Shown here in pieces: positions 55,531-64,000 of a stretch of 64,000 nt of DNA. Origin of the DNA: Parazoarcus communis (GTDB lineage: Bacteria > Pseudomonadota > Gammaproteobacteria > Burkholderiales > Rhodocyclaceae); assembly GCF_003111645.1 (NCBI RefSeq), contig NZ_CP022187.1, positions 3,782,001 through 3,846,000 on the forward strand, in the 5' to 3' direction. Every line of letters begins with the position of its first letter. Positions within the stretch are counted from its first letter, which is position 1. Position numbers and translations under genes: made by a program. The notes under the pieces were generated by a model. It ran no database searches. It was not told where the DNA came from and worked only from the letters and a program-made list of their open reading frames with translations.

Positions 55531-56156
55531 GCAGCCTCCGGTGCCGCCATGTTCAGTGTCAGCACGAATCCGCCGCGGTCGTGAAAGTCGGGCGCTGGTG
55601 CCGGATGCTTCAGCGCCCAGTATTCGAGCTCGCCGGTGTCGAGTTCGATGACCGCAGCCAGGCCGATCTGCAGATCGGTGCCGGTGGTGATGCCGGGCAG
55701 GCTGGAGGCAGGCAGTTCGGCTTCGAGCGTGAGACCGTCGGCCCGCGCGGTGTACTGGATACGGGGTGCCGCCGGCGCGCTGAAGGCATTGTCGCGTTCG
55801 CGGTAGGCCGTGAAGGCGTAGTTCGCCCACTGCCGCGAAGGCGACAGGTTGAATTCGCGGTAGGCCTCTTCACCGGGCGAGGCAACGAAGACCTCGAAGC
55901 AGGTGTGTTGCCAGAGCTCGTCCGCCGGGGCGCTTTCGGCTGGCGCCGGGATGCGCACGCGTGCAGGGTCGGCATCGAGCTCGAACACGAAGCGCGCACC
56001 GCCGTCGGACGTTGCATGCATGGTGCAGAGCAGGGCTCGGACTGGCAGTGGTGTGTCGTCGTCAGCGTTTGAAGAGGCGGCGGGCGTGCCGGGGAAGGGG
56101 CGCAGGCCGACGGTGATTGTCGGGATGCGGGCAGGGCTGCTTGATTTGCTGGTCAC
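55527..56156 (-). CDS. DOMON-like domain protein
   Basis: 209 aa. FVFELDADPARVRIPA, LWQHTCFEVFVASPGEEAYR, EFNLSPSRQWANYAFTAYRE and TLEAELPASSLPGITTGTDL match the DOMON-like family related to carbohydrate-binding domains. It lacks a signal peptide. The ATGA overlap couples it to the NamZ-like gene, suggesting a role in glycan handling. It heads the prs-paralogue operon. Confidence 0.78.
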   Translation of the reverse strand: MTSKSSSPARIPTITVGLRPFPGTPAASSNADDDTPLPVRALLCTMHATSDGGARFVFELDADPARVRIPAPAESAPADELWQHTCFEVFVASPGEEAYREFNLSPSRQWANYAFTAYRERDNAFSAPAAPRIQYTARADGLTLEAELPASSLPGITTGTDLQIGLAAVIELDTGELEYWALKHPAPAPDFHDRGGFVLTLNMAAPEAA

Positions 56157-56295
56157 AAGGGCGTCTGGTGCGGGGCGGTGAGGTTGCCATTCACGCGTTT
56201 AAGCGTCGAAGGCGTAATGGTATCCCGTTCGCGGACTGCCCGCGCCCTCAATGCGTGCTTGAGTTGCCGTGCGGCTGGCTTCAGACTCGGCGTCC

Positions 56296-57477
56296 ATGCG
56301 CCCCAAACCGATCGCGATCATCGTTCTCGCCCAGTTGTTCGGCACCTCGCTGTGGTTTTCAGCCAACAGTGCGGGTGACGACCTCATGCGCGCGTGGGGC
56401 TTGAGCAGTGCGGATATCGGTCACCTGACCAATGCCGTCCAGCTCGGCTTCATCATCGGTACCCTGAGCTTCGCGCTCACCGGGTTTGCCGACCGCTTTC
56501 CTGCCAGCCGGATCTTCGCCGCCTGTGCACTGATCGGTGCGCTCGCAAACGCCGGTTTTGCCATGTTCGCCGAGGGCATGAGCAGTGGCATGGGGCTGCG
56601 TTTCGTCGTCGGCCTCGCCCTGGCCGGCGTCTACCCGCTGGGCATGAAGCTGGTGGTGAGCTGGGTGCCGCAGCAGGCCGGGGCTGCGCTGGCGTGGCTG
56701 GTTGGCATGCTGACCTTGGGCACATCCTTGCCGCACGGCGTGCGCATGCTCGATGCGGGATGGGGATGGCAGGCCACGATTCTGGTGTCGTCGGTACTCG
56801 CGGTCGTTGCCGCGGGCCTGATCCTGCGGCTGGGCGACGGTCCGCACCTGGTGCGCCGCACCGGGATGCCGGCGCTGCATCTTGGCGAAGTGCTGATGGC
56901 GCTGCGCGAGCCGGCTTTCCGCGCGTCGGCGCTGGGCTACTTCGGCCACCAGTGGGAGCTCTACGCTTTCTGGACGCTCGTGCCGCTGATGCTTGCGGCA
57001 CTGCCTGCCACGGCGGGCTGGGCGCCGTCTGCGATCTCGGCCGCATCCTTTGCCGTGATCGGTATCGGTGCGCTGGGCTGCGTATTTGGCGGCTTTGTGA
57101 GCCGCCGGGTGGGGAGTGCACGGGTGGCCGCGGCAGCGCTGGCGCTGTCGGCCGCGTGCTGCGCAATCTATCCGTTCGCGGTCAACGCGTCGCCGCTGTT
57201 GCTGGCGGCACTGATGCTGCTGTGGGGAGCGAGTGTGGTGGCGGATTCGCCGCATTTTTCCGCATTGTCTGCGCGCGCCTGTCCGCAAACGATTGTCGGC
57301 AGTGCGCTGGCCTTGCAGAACGCCATCGGCTTCGCGGTGACCATGGTGTCGATCGATCTCGGCACCCGGCTGTGGCCCGCGTGGGGCGAGCATGTTGCAT
57401 GGCTGCTGCTGCCGGGGCCGGTGCTCGGCCTGCTGGCGCTGCGGCCCTTGTGGCGCACCCGGCCGGCCGCGAGCTGA
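56296..57477 (+). CDS. MFS transporter
   Basis: 393 aa, 12 helices. The N-terminus MRPKPIAIIVLAQLFGTSLW leads to the family's first helix; GLSSADIGHLTNAVQLGFII and TGFADRFPASRIFAACALIG follow, and MKLVVSWVPQQAGAALAWLV is the helix 5 region. The start is ATG 56296; an earlier frame start lacks a ribosome site. Exporter subfamily and substrate not determinable. Divergent from the DOMON-like gene. Confidence 0.85.
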   Translation: MRPKPIAIIVLAQLFGTSLWFSANSAGDDLMRAWGLSSADIGHLTNAVQLGFIIGTLSFALTGFADRFPASRIFAACALIGALANAGFAMFAEGMSSGMGLRFVVGLALAGVYPLGMKLVVSWVPQQAGAALAWLVGMLTLGTSLPHGVRMLDAGWGWQATILVSSVLAVVAAGLILRLGDGPHLVRRTGMPALHLGEVLMALREPAFRASALGYFGHQWELYAFWTLVPLMLAALPATAGWAPSAISAASFAVIGIGALGCVFGGFVSRRVGSARVAAAALALSAACCAIYPFAVNASPLLLAALMLLWGASVVADSPHFSALSARACPQTIVGSALALQNAIGFAVTMVSIDLGTRLWPAWGEHVAWLLLPGPVLGLLALRPLWRTRPAAS

Positions 57478-57501
57478 GCGGGGCCGGCCGGGTGGCGGAT
57501 A

Positions 57502-58320
57502 TCAGCTCACGGTGTGGGCGTGAACGTCCATCTGCGGGTAGGGAATGGAGATGCCGTTCTCGTCGAAGGCGATCTTTATCCTTTCCTTCAGTTCGCACAT
57601 CGTGGCGAAGTAGTCCGGCGTATTGACCCAGGGCCGGACATGCAGGTCCACGCTGCTGGCACCGAGTTCGGCAACACCGATGAAGGGCGCCGGTTCGGCG
57701 AGCAGGCGGGTGTCTGCTGCAAGCACGCGTTCTATCACGCTGCGTGCCTTGCGGATGTCGTCGCCGTAGCCGATGCCGAACACCAGGTCGATGCGGCGCG
57801 TTCCGCGTGCCGAATAGTTGGTGATGACGTCAGCGTAGATCGAGCCGTTGGGCACGATGATCTCGCGGTTGTCGGGAGTGCGAAAGATCGAGCTGAAGAT
57901 GCTGATCTTCTCCACCATGCCCTGAGTGCCCGCAGCTTCGACGAAATCGCCGGCCTTGAACGGGCGGAACACGATCAGCATCACCCCCGCGGCGAAGTTC
58001 TTCAGCGAGTCCTGCAGGGCCAGACCAATCGCGAGGCCGGCTGCGCCAATCAGTGCGATCAGCGAGGTGGTGTCCACGCCGAGACGGTCGAGCGACGCGA
58101 CCACGACGACCAGCAGCAGCGCACCGTTGAGGATCGAGCCGACGAAGTTCACCAGGATTTCGTCCAGCCCGGCACGCCCGAGCAGGCGGCGGGCCAGCGA
58201 CACGATGCCGTGCGCGACCCAGCGGCCGACAATGAAAATGCCGAGCGCAAACGCGATGTTGATTCCCCAGGGCAGGGCGTACTGGTTCATCCAGTCGAGC
58301 GAAGCAAACTGTTCAAGCAT
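57502..58320 (-). CDS. mscS: Small-conductance mechanosensitive channel MscS
   Basis: 272 aa, the standard MscS size. Three helices (about 18-40, 60-82, 90-115); the pore helix TM3 is ALIGAAGLAIGLALQDSLKN with its Gly/Ala packing, followed by GVMLIVFRPFKAGDFVEAAG, and a beta domain NREIIVPNGSIYADVITNYS. It opens on hypo-osmotic shock. AGGAGA precedes the ATG. It follows the glucosylglycerol-phosphate synthase gene by 29 nt on the same strand, so osmolyte synthesis and a pressure valve are coexpressed. Confidence 0.92.
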   Translation of the reverse strand: MLEQFASLDWMNQYALPWGINIAFALGIFIVGRWVAHGIVSLARRLLGRAGLDEILVNFVGSILNGALLLVVVVASLDRLGVDTTSLIALIGAAGLAIGLALQDSLKNFAAGVMLIVFRPFKAGDFVEAAGTQGMVEKISIFSSIFRTPDNREIIVPNGSIYADVITNYSARGTRRIDLVFGIGYGDDIRKARSVIERVLAADTRLLAEPAPFIGVAELGASSVDLHVRPWVNTPDYFATMCELKERIKIAFDENGISIPYPQMDVHAHTVS

Positions 58321-58349
58321 GAGTTCTCCTGTAAAAAGCTGGCCGCATG

Positions 58350-60638
58350 TCAGGCGGCAGCAGGCTCGGAATCGTCAGCGAGGACAGAGTCCGTGTCCAG
58401 TGGCTGGGTCGTTTTCTGCGCGACGACGGCGTCGAGGAAGTCCTGCCCCCAGCGCTGGATGTCATTGTGCTGAACGATATCGAAGAGTTCGCGCAGACGT
58501 GATTCGGCTTCGGCGCGGTTCATTGCGATGCCGAAGTAGAGCTTGCCGATGAGGTCGTGGATGTCGTGCGGATTGGTCAGCACCGCGCCGTGCAGTTCGG
58601 CCGCAGCGCCGGCGAACTCGGACAGCACGAGTACGCCATGACCACCGGTCAGCCCCTGAGCCGCGACGTATTCCTTGGCCACGAGGTTCAGTCCGTCGCG
58701 CAGTGGCGTGATCCACATCACGTCGGCCATTGCGTACCAGCTCACCACTTCTTCGAAGGGCAACGGGCGGAAGAAGAACTGCACCGGCGTCCAGCCGACG
58801 CGGGCGAAGCGGCCATTCACCTTGCCTACGGCCTGCTCGATGCGGGTCTGCAACTCGTCATAGACCGTCATCTCCTTGGCCGCCGGCACGCACACTGCGA
58901 GCAGAGAGACCTTGCCGTGCAGTTCCGGATGCTCTTCGAGCAGGCGTTCGTAGGCAATCAGCTTCTCCAGCGTGCCCTTGGTGTAATCGAGACGCTCCAC
59001 CGACAGGATGACACGCGTGCCCGAGAGGTCGCGACGCAGGGCCGCCATGCGCGCAGCGGCGCCGGGCGCGTCGAGCGCGGATTTCACGCGACCGATGTCG
59101 AGCCCCACGGGATGGGCGCCAAGGCCGATGCGACGGCCATGGACTTCGATCTGGGTGGTGACCTCGTCGAGCCCGACCGCGCAGCCGTACGTCAGGTAGC
59201 GCGGCGCGCACGCCTTGGTTTCGAGCACCTTGAGCGGGGCCACGCCGCGGGCCACGTCGACGAAGTTCTCGACCTGGCGCGGGATGTGGAAGCCGATGTA
59301 GTCACACTGCAGCAGGCTGCCGATGATCTCCCGTCGCCACGGCAACACGTTGAAGACGTCGGCCGAGGGGAAGTAGGTGTGGTGGAAGAAGGCAATCTTC
59401 AGGTCCGGACGCAGTTCGCGCAGGTAGGCCGGCACCATCCACAGGTTGTAGTCGTGAATCCAGACCACGGCGCCCTCGGCGGCTTCGGCCGCAGTGCGCT
59501 CGGCGAACAGGCGGTTGACCTTCATGAACACGATCCAGTCTTCCTCGCGGAAAATCGCGCGCTCCCAGAACGTGTGCAGCGTCGGCCAGAAGGCTTCCTT
59601 GGAGAAGCGCTTGTAGAAGGTATCGACTTCGTCCTTGGTCAGGGCCACGCGTGCCGCGAGCAGGTCGGGGTAGCGTTCGCGGTCGACTTCGGTATGGGTT
59701 TCGAAGGGGATGCCCTTCTTCCGGTCATGAACCGACCAGGCGACCCACGAGCCCTTGCGTCCATTGAAGAAGGACAGCAGGGTGGGGATGATGCCGTTGG
59801 GCGAGGTCGGGCGGCGGCGGATGGCCTTGCCGTTCTCGAATACTTCCTCGTAGGGCAGGCGGTGATAGACCATGACCAGATCGGCCTTGCCGGGCGCGTC
59901 CATCGCGCCGACTTCGGCATCGATGCCGCCGGGGCCAAGGAAGCCAAAGTGCGCCATCGCTTCGAGAATGCCGCCACAGCCGGTGTGGTGCGCATGCATG
60001 ACCCGGGCACGGTCGCGGGTGGCCTCGAGCAGGGCCGGTTCGGATTCGCCGACACACACGCCGATGAAGCCCGCTTCGTACATCGACAGGTCGTTCAGGG
60101 TGTCACCGGCGACCAGGACTTCGTCGCGGTCGATGCCGAGGTGTTGAACCAGGGAGGACAGGGTGCTGCCCTTGTTGACGCCGCGCGGCAGGATGTCGAG
60201 GTAGCGATCGGCCGAATAAAGCACCTGGCAGCCGAGCTGGGCAGCGATGCGCTGGATGTCGGCGGTGATCGCGTCGCTGTCGCAGAAGTAGGAACAGCGG
60301 CGCTGCTGCGGGACTTCCTGGCGCTCAAGCCCGTCGAAGTGCGCCATGGCCTCGGCGACCGCGCGTTCGCCCGGCCAGCGCGAATCGATGTCCGACTGAA
60401 GCGGCTGTACCGGCTGACGGGTGTGGCCATCGACGATGGTGCCGCCGACGTCGCAGATGATGTAGTCCGGCACCGGGATGGTGGGGTCGGACAGAATGGG
60501 AAGAACGACTTCCAGGCCGCGGCCGGTGACAAAGGCAAGCTTGATCTCCGGGTGCGCGGCAATCAGTTGGTACAGGCGCTGACGGTTCTCGGGATGGCCC
60601 GCGAGAAAGGTGCCATCGAGATCGGTTGCGAGCAGCAT
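58350..60638 (-). CDS. Bifunctional glucosylglycerol-phosphate synthase/phosphatase (GgpPS-like)
   Basis: 762 aa. Residues 1 to about 250 are a HAD phosphatase (catalytic Asp6/Asp8 in LLATDLDGTFL; VAGDTLNDLSM). Residues about 255-745 are a GT-B glycosyltransferase with VVWIHDYNLWMVPAYLRELR, KIAFFHHTYFP and IGFHIPRQVENFVDVARG, which follow GgpS rather than trehalose-6-P synthase (HDYH, FLHIPFP). The product would be the osmolyte glucosylglycerol made from ADP- or UDP-glucose and glycerol-3-P. Start ATG 60638 has AAGGAGAA six nt upstream. It sits between an MFS gene and mscS. Trehalose synthesis is the alternative. Confidence 0.82.
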   Translation of the reverse strand: MLLATDLDGTFLAGHPENRQRLYQLIAAHPEIKLAFVTGRGLEVVLPILSDPTIPVPDYIICDVGGTIVDGHTRQPVQPLQSDIDSRWPGERAVAEAMAHFDGLERQEVPQQRRCSYFCDSDAITADIQRIAAQLGCQVLYSADRYLDILPRGVNKGSTLSSLVQHLGIDRDEVLVAGDTLNDLSMYEAGFIGVCVGESEPALLEATRDRARVMHAHHTGCGGILEAMAHFGFLGPGGIDAEVGAMDAPGKADLVMVYHRLPYEEVFENGKAIRRRPTSPNGIIPTLLSFFNGRKGSWVAWSVHDRKKGIPFETHTEVDRERYPDLLAARVALTKDEVDTFYKRFSKEAFWPTLHTFWERAIFREEDWIVFMKVNRLFAERTAAEAAEGAVVWIHDYNLWMVPAYLRELRPDLKIAFFHHTYFPSADVFNVLPWRREIIGSLLQCDYIGFHIPRQVENFVDVARGVAPLKVLETKACAPRYLTYGCAVGLDEVTTQIEVHGRRIGLGAHPVGLDIGRVKSALDAPGAAARMAALRRDLSGTRVILSVERLDYTKGTLEKLIAYERLLEEHPELHGKVSLLAVCVPAAKEMTVYDELQTRIEQAVGKVNGRFARVGWTPVQFFFRPLPFEEVVSWYAMADVMWITPLRDGLNLVAKEYVAAQGLTGGHGVLVLSEFAGAAAELHGAVLTNPHDIHDLIGKLYFGIAMNRAEAESRLRELFDIVQHNDIQRWGQDFLDAVVAQKTTQPLDTDSVLADDSEPAAA

Positions 60639-60693
60639 GTGCGGTTCTCCTTGTGGGTGAACGCCGACACGGGTGCCGACTGGTTGGTCTTGT

Positions 60694-61962
60694 TTATGTG
60701 GATTGAGTGGTTTTGTCTGTGGCCGGTGCAACATGCTCTTGCGCATCGGCCGGGGTCATCATTTCCAGTACTGTAGGCGAGGTGCGCATCATTGGCATGA
60801 AATGCGCGGCTTCTTCGACGATGACGTCCTTGCCATGACGTGCGTGCCACCAGGCGAACAGCGCCAGCGGGGCGAGCATCAGGATGAAATGCAGTGGCAA
60901 GGCGATCGGGCCGAGCCAGCCCATCAGCACACCGGCCACCGTCGGGCCCGCTGCGGCGCCGGCCCCGTGCAGCAGAAGCAGGGCCGCGTTGCCCGAGAGG
61001 ATGTCGTCGTGCGAGAGGTGATCGATGAGGTGGGCAATCACGATCGGGTAGATTGCGAACGAGGCCGCGCCGAACAGAAAGCCGCCGATCAGCACCACTT
61101 CGCCAAACTGTCCCAGTGCGGCCCACAGCAGGCCGGCGGCGCTCGCCGCGGCAGCGACGAGGGCGAGGGCGATGCGACGGTCGCCACGGTCCGAGAAATG
61201 ACCAATGGGCCACTGCAGCAGCGCACCACCGAGAATGGATACCGTGATCAGCAGGGCGACGCCGGAGGCATCGAGCCCGATGCGGCCGCCGTACACCGCG
61301 CTCATGCCCCAGAAGGCCCCCATGGCCAGCCCGGACTGCACTGCGCCGGCAAAGGCAACCGGTGCAGCCTTCCACAGTCGGCCAAGACCGAGTCGCGGCG
61401 TCGGCTTCAGGGCGGGCGGCGAAAAACGGGTGGAGGTGACCGGCATCAGGGACAGCACGACGAAAATCGACGCGATGGCGAACAAGCCGAACTCGGCTGG
61501 TGAACCAAGGCGCAGCAACTGCTGCGCCAGGGCGAGCGCGCCAAGGTTGACCGCCATATAGACCGCAAAGATCTTCCCGCGCAGCTCGGCGGACGACTGG
61601 CTGTTGAGCCAGCTCTCGATCACCATGTACAGACCGACCAGGGTGATGCCGGTGACGACGCGCAGCAGCATCCACACCGGTGCAGACACCAGCAGCGCGT
61701 GCAGCAGCACGCACACTGCGGTGGCCGCAGAAAAGAAGGCGAACGCCCGGATGTGTCCGAGCCGGCGGATGACGGGCGGCGCAGCAAAGGTACCGACAAA
61801 GAAGCCGACGAAGTAGGCCGAGCCAATCAGGCCGAGGGTGGCATCCGAAAAGCCTTCCAGGCTGCCACGCAGCGCAATGACCGTATTGAGAAGGCCGGTG
61901 CCGAGCAACAGCAGCGCGGTACCGGCAAGCAGTGAGCCAATCGGTAGCAGGTGTGGGAGCAT
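60694..61962 (-). CDS. MFS transporter (YcaD-like)
   Basis: 422 aa, 12 helices. The frame is open further upstream, but the hydrophobic start MLPHLLPIGSLLAGTALLLL at 61962 fits. YcaD-like features: GLIGSAYFVGFFVGTFAAPP, RVVTGITLVGLYMVIESWLN and SVYGG..LLQWPIGHFSDRG regions. It is the first gene of the operon with GgpPS and mscS (gap 55 nt). It might move an osmolyte or its precursor; this is inferred only from context. Confidence 0.8.
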   Translation of the reverse strand: MLPHLLPIGSLLAGTALLLLGTGLLNTVIALRGSLEGFSDATLGLIGSAYFVGFFVGTFAAPPVIRRLGHIRAFAFFSAATAVCVLLHALLVSAPVWMLLRVVTGITLVGLYMVIESWLNSQSSAELRGKIFAVYMAVNLGALALAQQLLRLGSPAEFGLFAIASIFVVLSLMPVTSTRFSPPALKPTPRLGLGRLWKAAPVAFAGAVQSGLAMGAFWGMSAVYGGRIGLDASGVALLITVSILGGALLQWPIGHFSDRGDRRIALALVAAAASAAGLLWAALGQFGEVVLIGGFLFGAASFAIYPIVIAHLIDHLSHDDILSGNAALLLLHGAGAAAGPTVAGVLMGWLGPIALPLHFILMLAPLALFAWWHARHGKDVIVEEAAHFMPMMRTSPTVLEMMTPADAQEHVAPATDKTTQST

Positions 61963-62019
61963 CGCGGCGGGCAGTCGCGAAGCCTGTCCATGCTTCGAAG
62001 CGGAGAGGGGCGCGACTGC

Positions 62020-62042
62020 GCAAATATAATTCGAGCAAATAT
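62020..62042. promoter_or_regulatory. Direct repeat upstream of the MFS-ggpPS-mscS operon
   Basis: GCAAATAT occurs twice with a 15-nt period, within an AT-rich patch 58-80 nt upstream of the operon's first ATG. It may be a regulator site or the core of the promoter (AT-rich -10). Confidence 0.35.
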
Positions 62043-62246
62043 TGTACTGCACAAAACGCGCTGACCCAAATCGCGACCTTGCGCACTGGAGAACGCTTAC
62101 GCCTGATTACCGTCAACATGATCGCATTGCGCTAGTCTTGAACAATACCGGCCCGACGACAGAATGGAGCGTTGAGCCGGACCTCTGTGGCGGGCGCTTC
62201 TCCATGTATGAAGCATAGATCCATTGCATGCAGATGGAGCATGAAC

Positions 62247-62606
62247 ATGATGAAACAGTGTGATGACATGAGTGTGAGAACGCGCGCAATGCACGCACTT
62301 GCGTGCGCGGCGCTGGTGCTGGCCGCCGGCAGCGTGTTCGCGACGGCGGCTGCGGCCAGCACCAGTGAAGAGGTGGGGCATGCCGTCGGATCGACGCTGC
62401 GCGAGGTGGGCCAGGATGCGCGCGAAGTCGGGCGCGAGATCGGTCATGGCGCTGCCGAGTTTGGACGCAGTGTGGGCTCCGTCGCGCGTGATGCAGCCAG
62501 CACCGTGGGCAAGGGCGCGCGCTCCGTCGGCCACGCGGCGCGCGACGGGAGCAAGGCTTTGGTGCGTGGCATCAAGGGTGAGCCCGAGGCGGATCCGGGC
62601 AAATAG
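62247..62606 (+). CDS. Exported amphipathic-repeat protein
   Basis: 119 aa. A signal peptide ends in ATAAAA. The mature part is a run of amphipathic helix repeats with the recurring pattern GxxxREVGxDAREVGREIGH, GSVARDAASTVGKGARSVGH, similar in style to LEA-like or phasin-like proteins. The start is chosen at 62247, seven nt after GGAG; 62268 is also possible. Function unknown; an envelope stress role is conceivable. Confidence 0.55.
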   Translation: MMKQCDDMSVRTRAMHALACAALVLAAGSVFATAAAASTSEEVGHAVGSTLREVGQDAREVGREIGHGAAEFGRSVGSVARDAASTVGKGARSVGHAARDGSKALVRGIKGEPEADPGK

Positions 62607-62709
62607 TCGCGTTCCCTGATCCTGCCCCGCTGCGATTGGCACGCATGCCGTCTCCCGTCCGGGCTGCCAAGGCGCTAAACTCCCCGCCTTTGACTTGCCG
62701 GACTGCATC

Positions 62710-63990
62710 ATGGCCGTAAAACGGATCCTTACCGGAATCACCACTTCCGGAACGCCACATCTGGGCAACTACGCGGGCGCGATTCGGCCGGCGATCGAGG
62801 CCAGCCGCCAGCCCGGCTCCGAAAGCTTCTATTTTCTGGCCGACTACCATTCGCTGATCAAGACCTCCGATCCCGAGCGCGTGCAGCGATCCACGCTCGA
62901 GATCGCGGCCACCTGGCTTGCTGCGGGGCTCGATACCGACCGTGTGTGGTTCTACCGCCAGTCGGACATCCCGGAGATTCCCGAACTGACCTGGCTCCTG
63001 ACCTGCAATGCGGGCAAGGGCCTGCTCAACCGGGCGCATGCCTACAAGGCTGCGGTCGACAAGAACGTCGCCGACGGCGAGGACCCGGACGCAGGCGTCA
63101 ATATGGGCCTGTTCATGTATCCGGTGCTGATGGCTGCCGACATCCTGATGTTCAAGGCCCATTCGGTGCCGGTTGGCCGTGACCAGATCCAGCACATCGA
63201 GATGGCGCGCGACATTGCCGCCCGCTTCAACCACCAGTATGGCGAGCACTTCACGCTGCCCGAGGCCGCCATCGATGAGTCGGTGGCCACGCTGCCCGGA
63301 CTCGACGGGCGCAAGATGAGCAAGAGCTACGACAACACCATTCCGCTGTTCGCCTCGTCTGCGGTGATGAAGAAGGCAATCGCCTCCATCGTGACCGATT
63401 CGCGTGCGCCGGGCGAGCCGAAGGAAACCGAAGGCTCGGCACTGTTCCAGCTCTATCAGGCATTTTCCACGCCGGCCGAGGCCGCAGCCATGCGCGACGC
63501 ATTTGCAGCAGGCATTGCCTGGGGCGAAGCCAAGCAGGCGCTGTTCGAGCGCATCGAAGCGGCGGTGGCGCCGATGCGCGAGCGCTACGAAACCCTCATT
63601 GCCCAGCCGGCGCTGATCGAGGAGAAACTGCATGAGGGGGCGGCCAAGGCCCGCGCCATCGCCACGCCGTTTCTTGCCGAGATCCGCCATGCGGTCGGCT
63701 TGCGCCGGCTCGATGTCGTCAGCAGTGCGGCGGCGGCCGCGCGTCCGAAAGCCCAGGCGCTGCCCCAGTTCAAGCAGTACCGCGAGGCGGATGGAAAGTT
63801 CTACTTCAAGCTGATGAGTGCCGACGGTCGGCTGCTGCTGCAGAGCCAGGGTTTCGAGTCGCCCAGGGATGCGGGGCAGTGCATTGCCGGACTCAAGCAG
63901 GGCGGTGATGCGAGCGGAGTCGCAGCGCTCGGTGAGGGCGTTTCTGCCGAAGAACTCGAACAGGCACTGGCTGCTTTCGCAGCGGAGTGA
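62710..63990 (+). CDS. trpS: Tryptophanyl-tRNA synthetase with C-terminal extension
   Basis: 426 aa. The class I HIGH-like motif is TSGTPHLGNYAGAIRPAIEA at residues 10-29 (PHLGN), and the KMSKS loop is DGRKMSKSYDN at about 202. GRDQIQHIEMARDIAARFN belongs to the Trp-specific family. The C-terminal 80 residues add a YegP/DUF1508-like module (FYFKLMSADGRLLLQSQGF, DAGQCIAGLKQGG) beyond the usual 330-340 aa. Start ATG 62710; the longer frame adds five residues. It charges tRNA-Trp. Confidence 0.95.
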   Translation: MAVKRILTGITTSGTPHLGNYAGAIRPAIEASRQPGSESFYFLADYHSLIKTSDPERVQRSTLEIAATWLAAGLDTDRVWFYRQSDIPEIPELTWLLTCNAGKGLLNRAHAYKAAVDKNVADGEDPDAGVNMGLFMYPVLMAADILMFKAHSVPVGRDQIQHIEMARDIAARFNHQYGEHFTLPEAAIDESVATLPGLDGRKMSKSYDNTIPLFASSAVMKKAIASIVTDSRAPGEPKETEGSALFQLYQAFSTPAEAAAMRDAFAAGIAWGEAKQALFERIEAAVAPMRERYETLIAQPALIEEKLHEGAAKARAIATPFLAEIRHAVGLRRLDVVSSAAAAARPKAQALPQFKQYREADGKFYFKLMSADGRLLLQSQGFESPRDAGQCIAGLKQGGDASGVAALGEGVSAEELEQALAAFAAE

Positions 63991-64000
63991 GTTGCCGCGC

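Noticed and set aside
58557-60776. Long + strand ORF (739 codons) opposite the GgpPS gene
   Set aside because: Shadow of the minus-strand gene: composition is Asp/His/Gln/Arg-rich, no motif, whereas the minus strand has HAD and GT-B motifs and a ribosome site.

Overview
The window is high-GC DNA with tightly packed operons. It suggests a betaproteobacterium, most likely a Rhodocyclales member (Thauera/Azoarcus-like). The pointers are a PEP-CTERM sorted protein, a complete branched-chain amino acid (liv) transporter, an anaerobic C4-dicarboxylate carrier, an SAH riboswitch on metH and many small betaproteobacterial families. The assignment is inferred from gene content. No rRNA, tRNA or CRISPR array was recognised.

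Layout. 1-2.7 kb: the end of a Bcr/CflA-type MFS exporter, a PEP-CTERM choice-of-anchor protein and a rhodanese. 2.8-9.2 kb (minus strand): a liv operon whose two ATPases are fused in one polypeptide, with two 371-aa periplasmic binding proteins. 9.3-10.4 kb: two tandem BamE-fold lipoproteins. 10.5-22.7 kb: an orphan type VI secretion (T6SS) island, vgrG, a Tle3-type lipase effector, five tandem DUF2875/Tla3-family genes and a PAAR tip gene. The genes from effector to fifth paralogue all overlap by ATGA, and paralogues 2-5 repeat with an exact 1385-bp period. 22.7-26.6 kb: metH under an SAH riboswitch with a visible terminator.

26.7-33.3 kb is a chromosomal integron: intI (minus) with a LexA box at its start codon, an attI core and six attC sites. 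The cassettes encode a two-finger protein, a TIR-like protein, an ankyrin protein, a membrane nucleotidyltransferase with a small partner, an HNH protein and a DUF1428 protein. 33.4-43.9 kb is a mixed accessory and signalling stretch: a quinone-oxidoreductase-like gene, dcuB, a decayed IS4-type transposase, an ArsI-like lyase, a SigZ-like sigma factor, a truncated VOC gene fused to a 34-bp dispersed repeat, an HD-GYP protein coupled to an unknown membrane protein, and an EF-hand protein.

44-64 kb is mostly housekeeping or niche genes: small lipoproteins, a hydrolase, monooxygenase-like proteins, a sodium:solute symporter, DUF523, a guanidine-II riboswitch driving an SMR (Gdx/SugE) exporter, a LysR regulator, thioredoxin, a PRPP-synthetase paralogue, NamZ-like DUF1343, an osmotic-stress group (MFS, bifunctional glucosylglycerol-phosphate synthase/phosphatase, MscS) and trpS.

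The most interesting unit is the Tle3 island. One lipase effector gene is followed by five translationally coupled paralogues of a family known for one adaptor copy. Their mosaic sequences indicate internal recombination, and four carry lipoprotein signals that would place them outside the cytoplasm. The integron cassettes with TIR-like, HNH and nucleotidyltransferase genes are the second candidate for undescribed, possibly defensive, functions.
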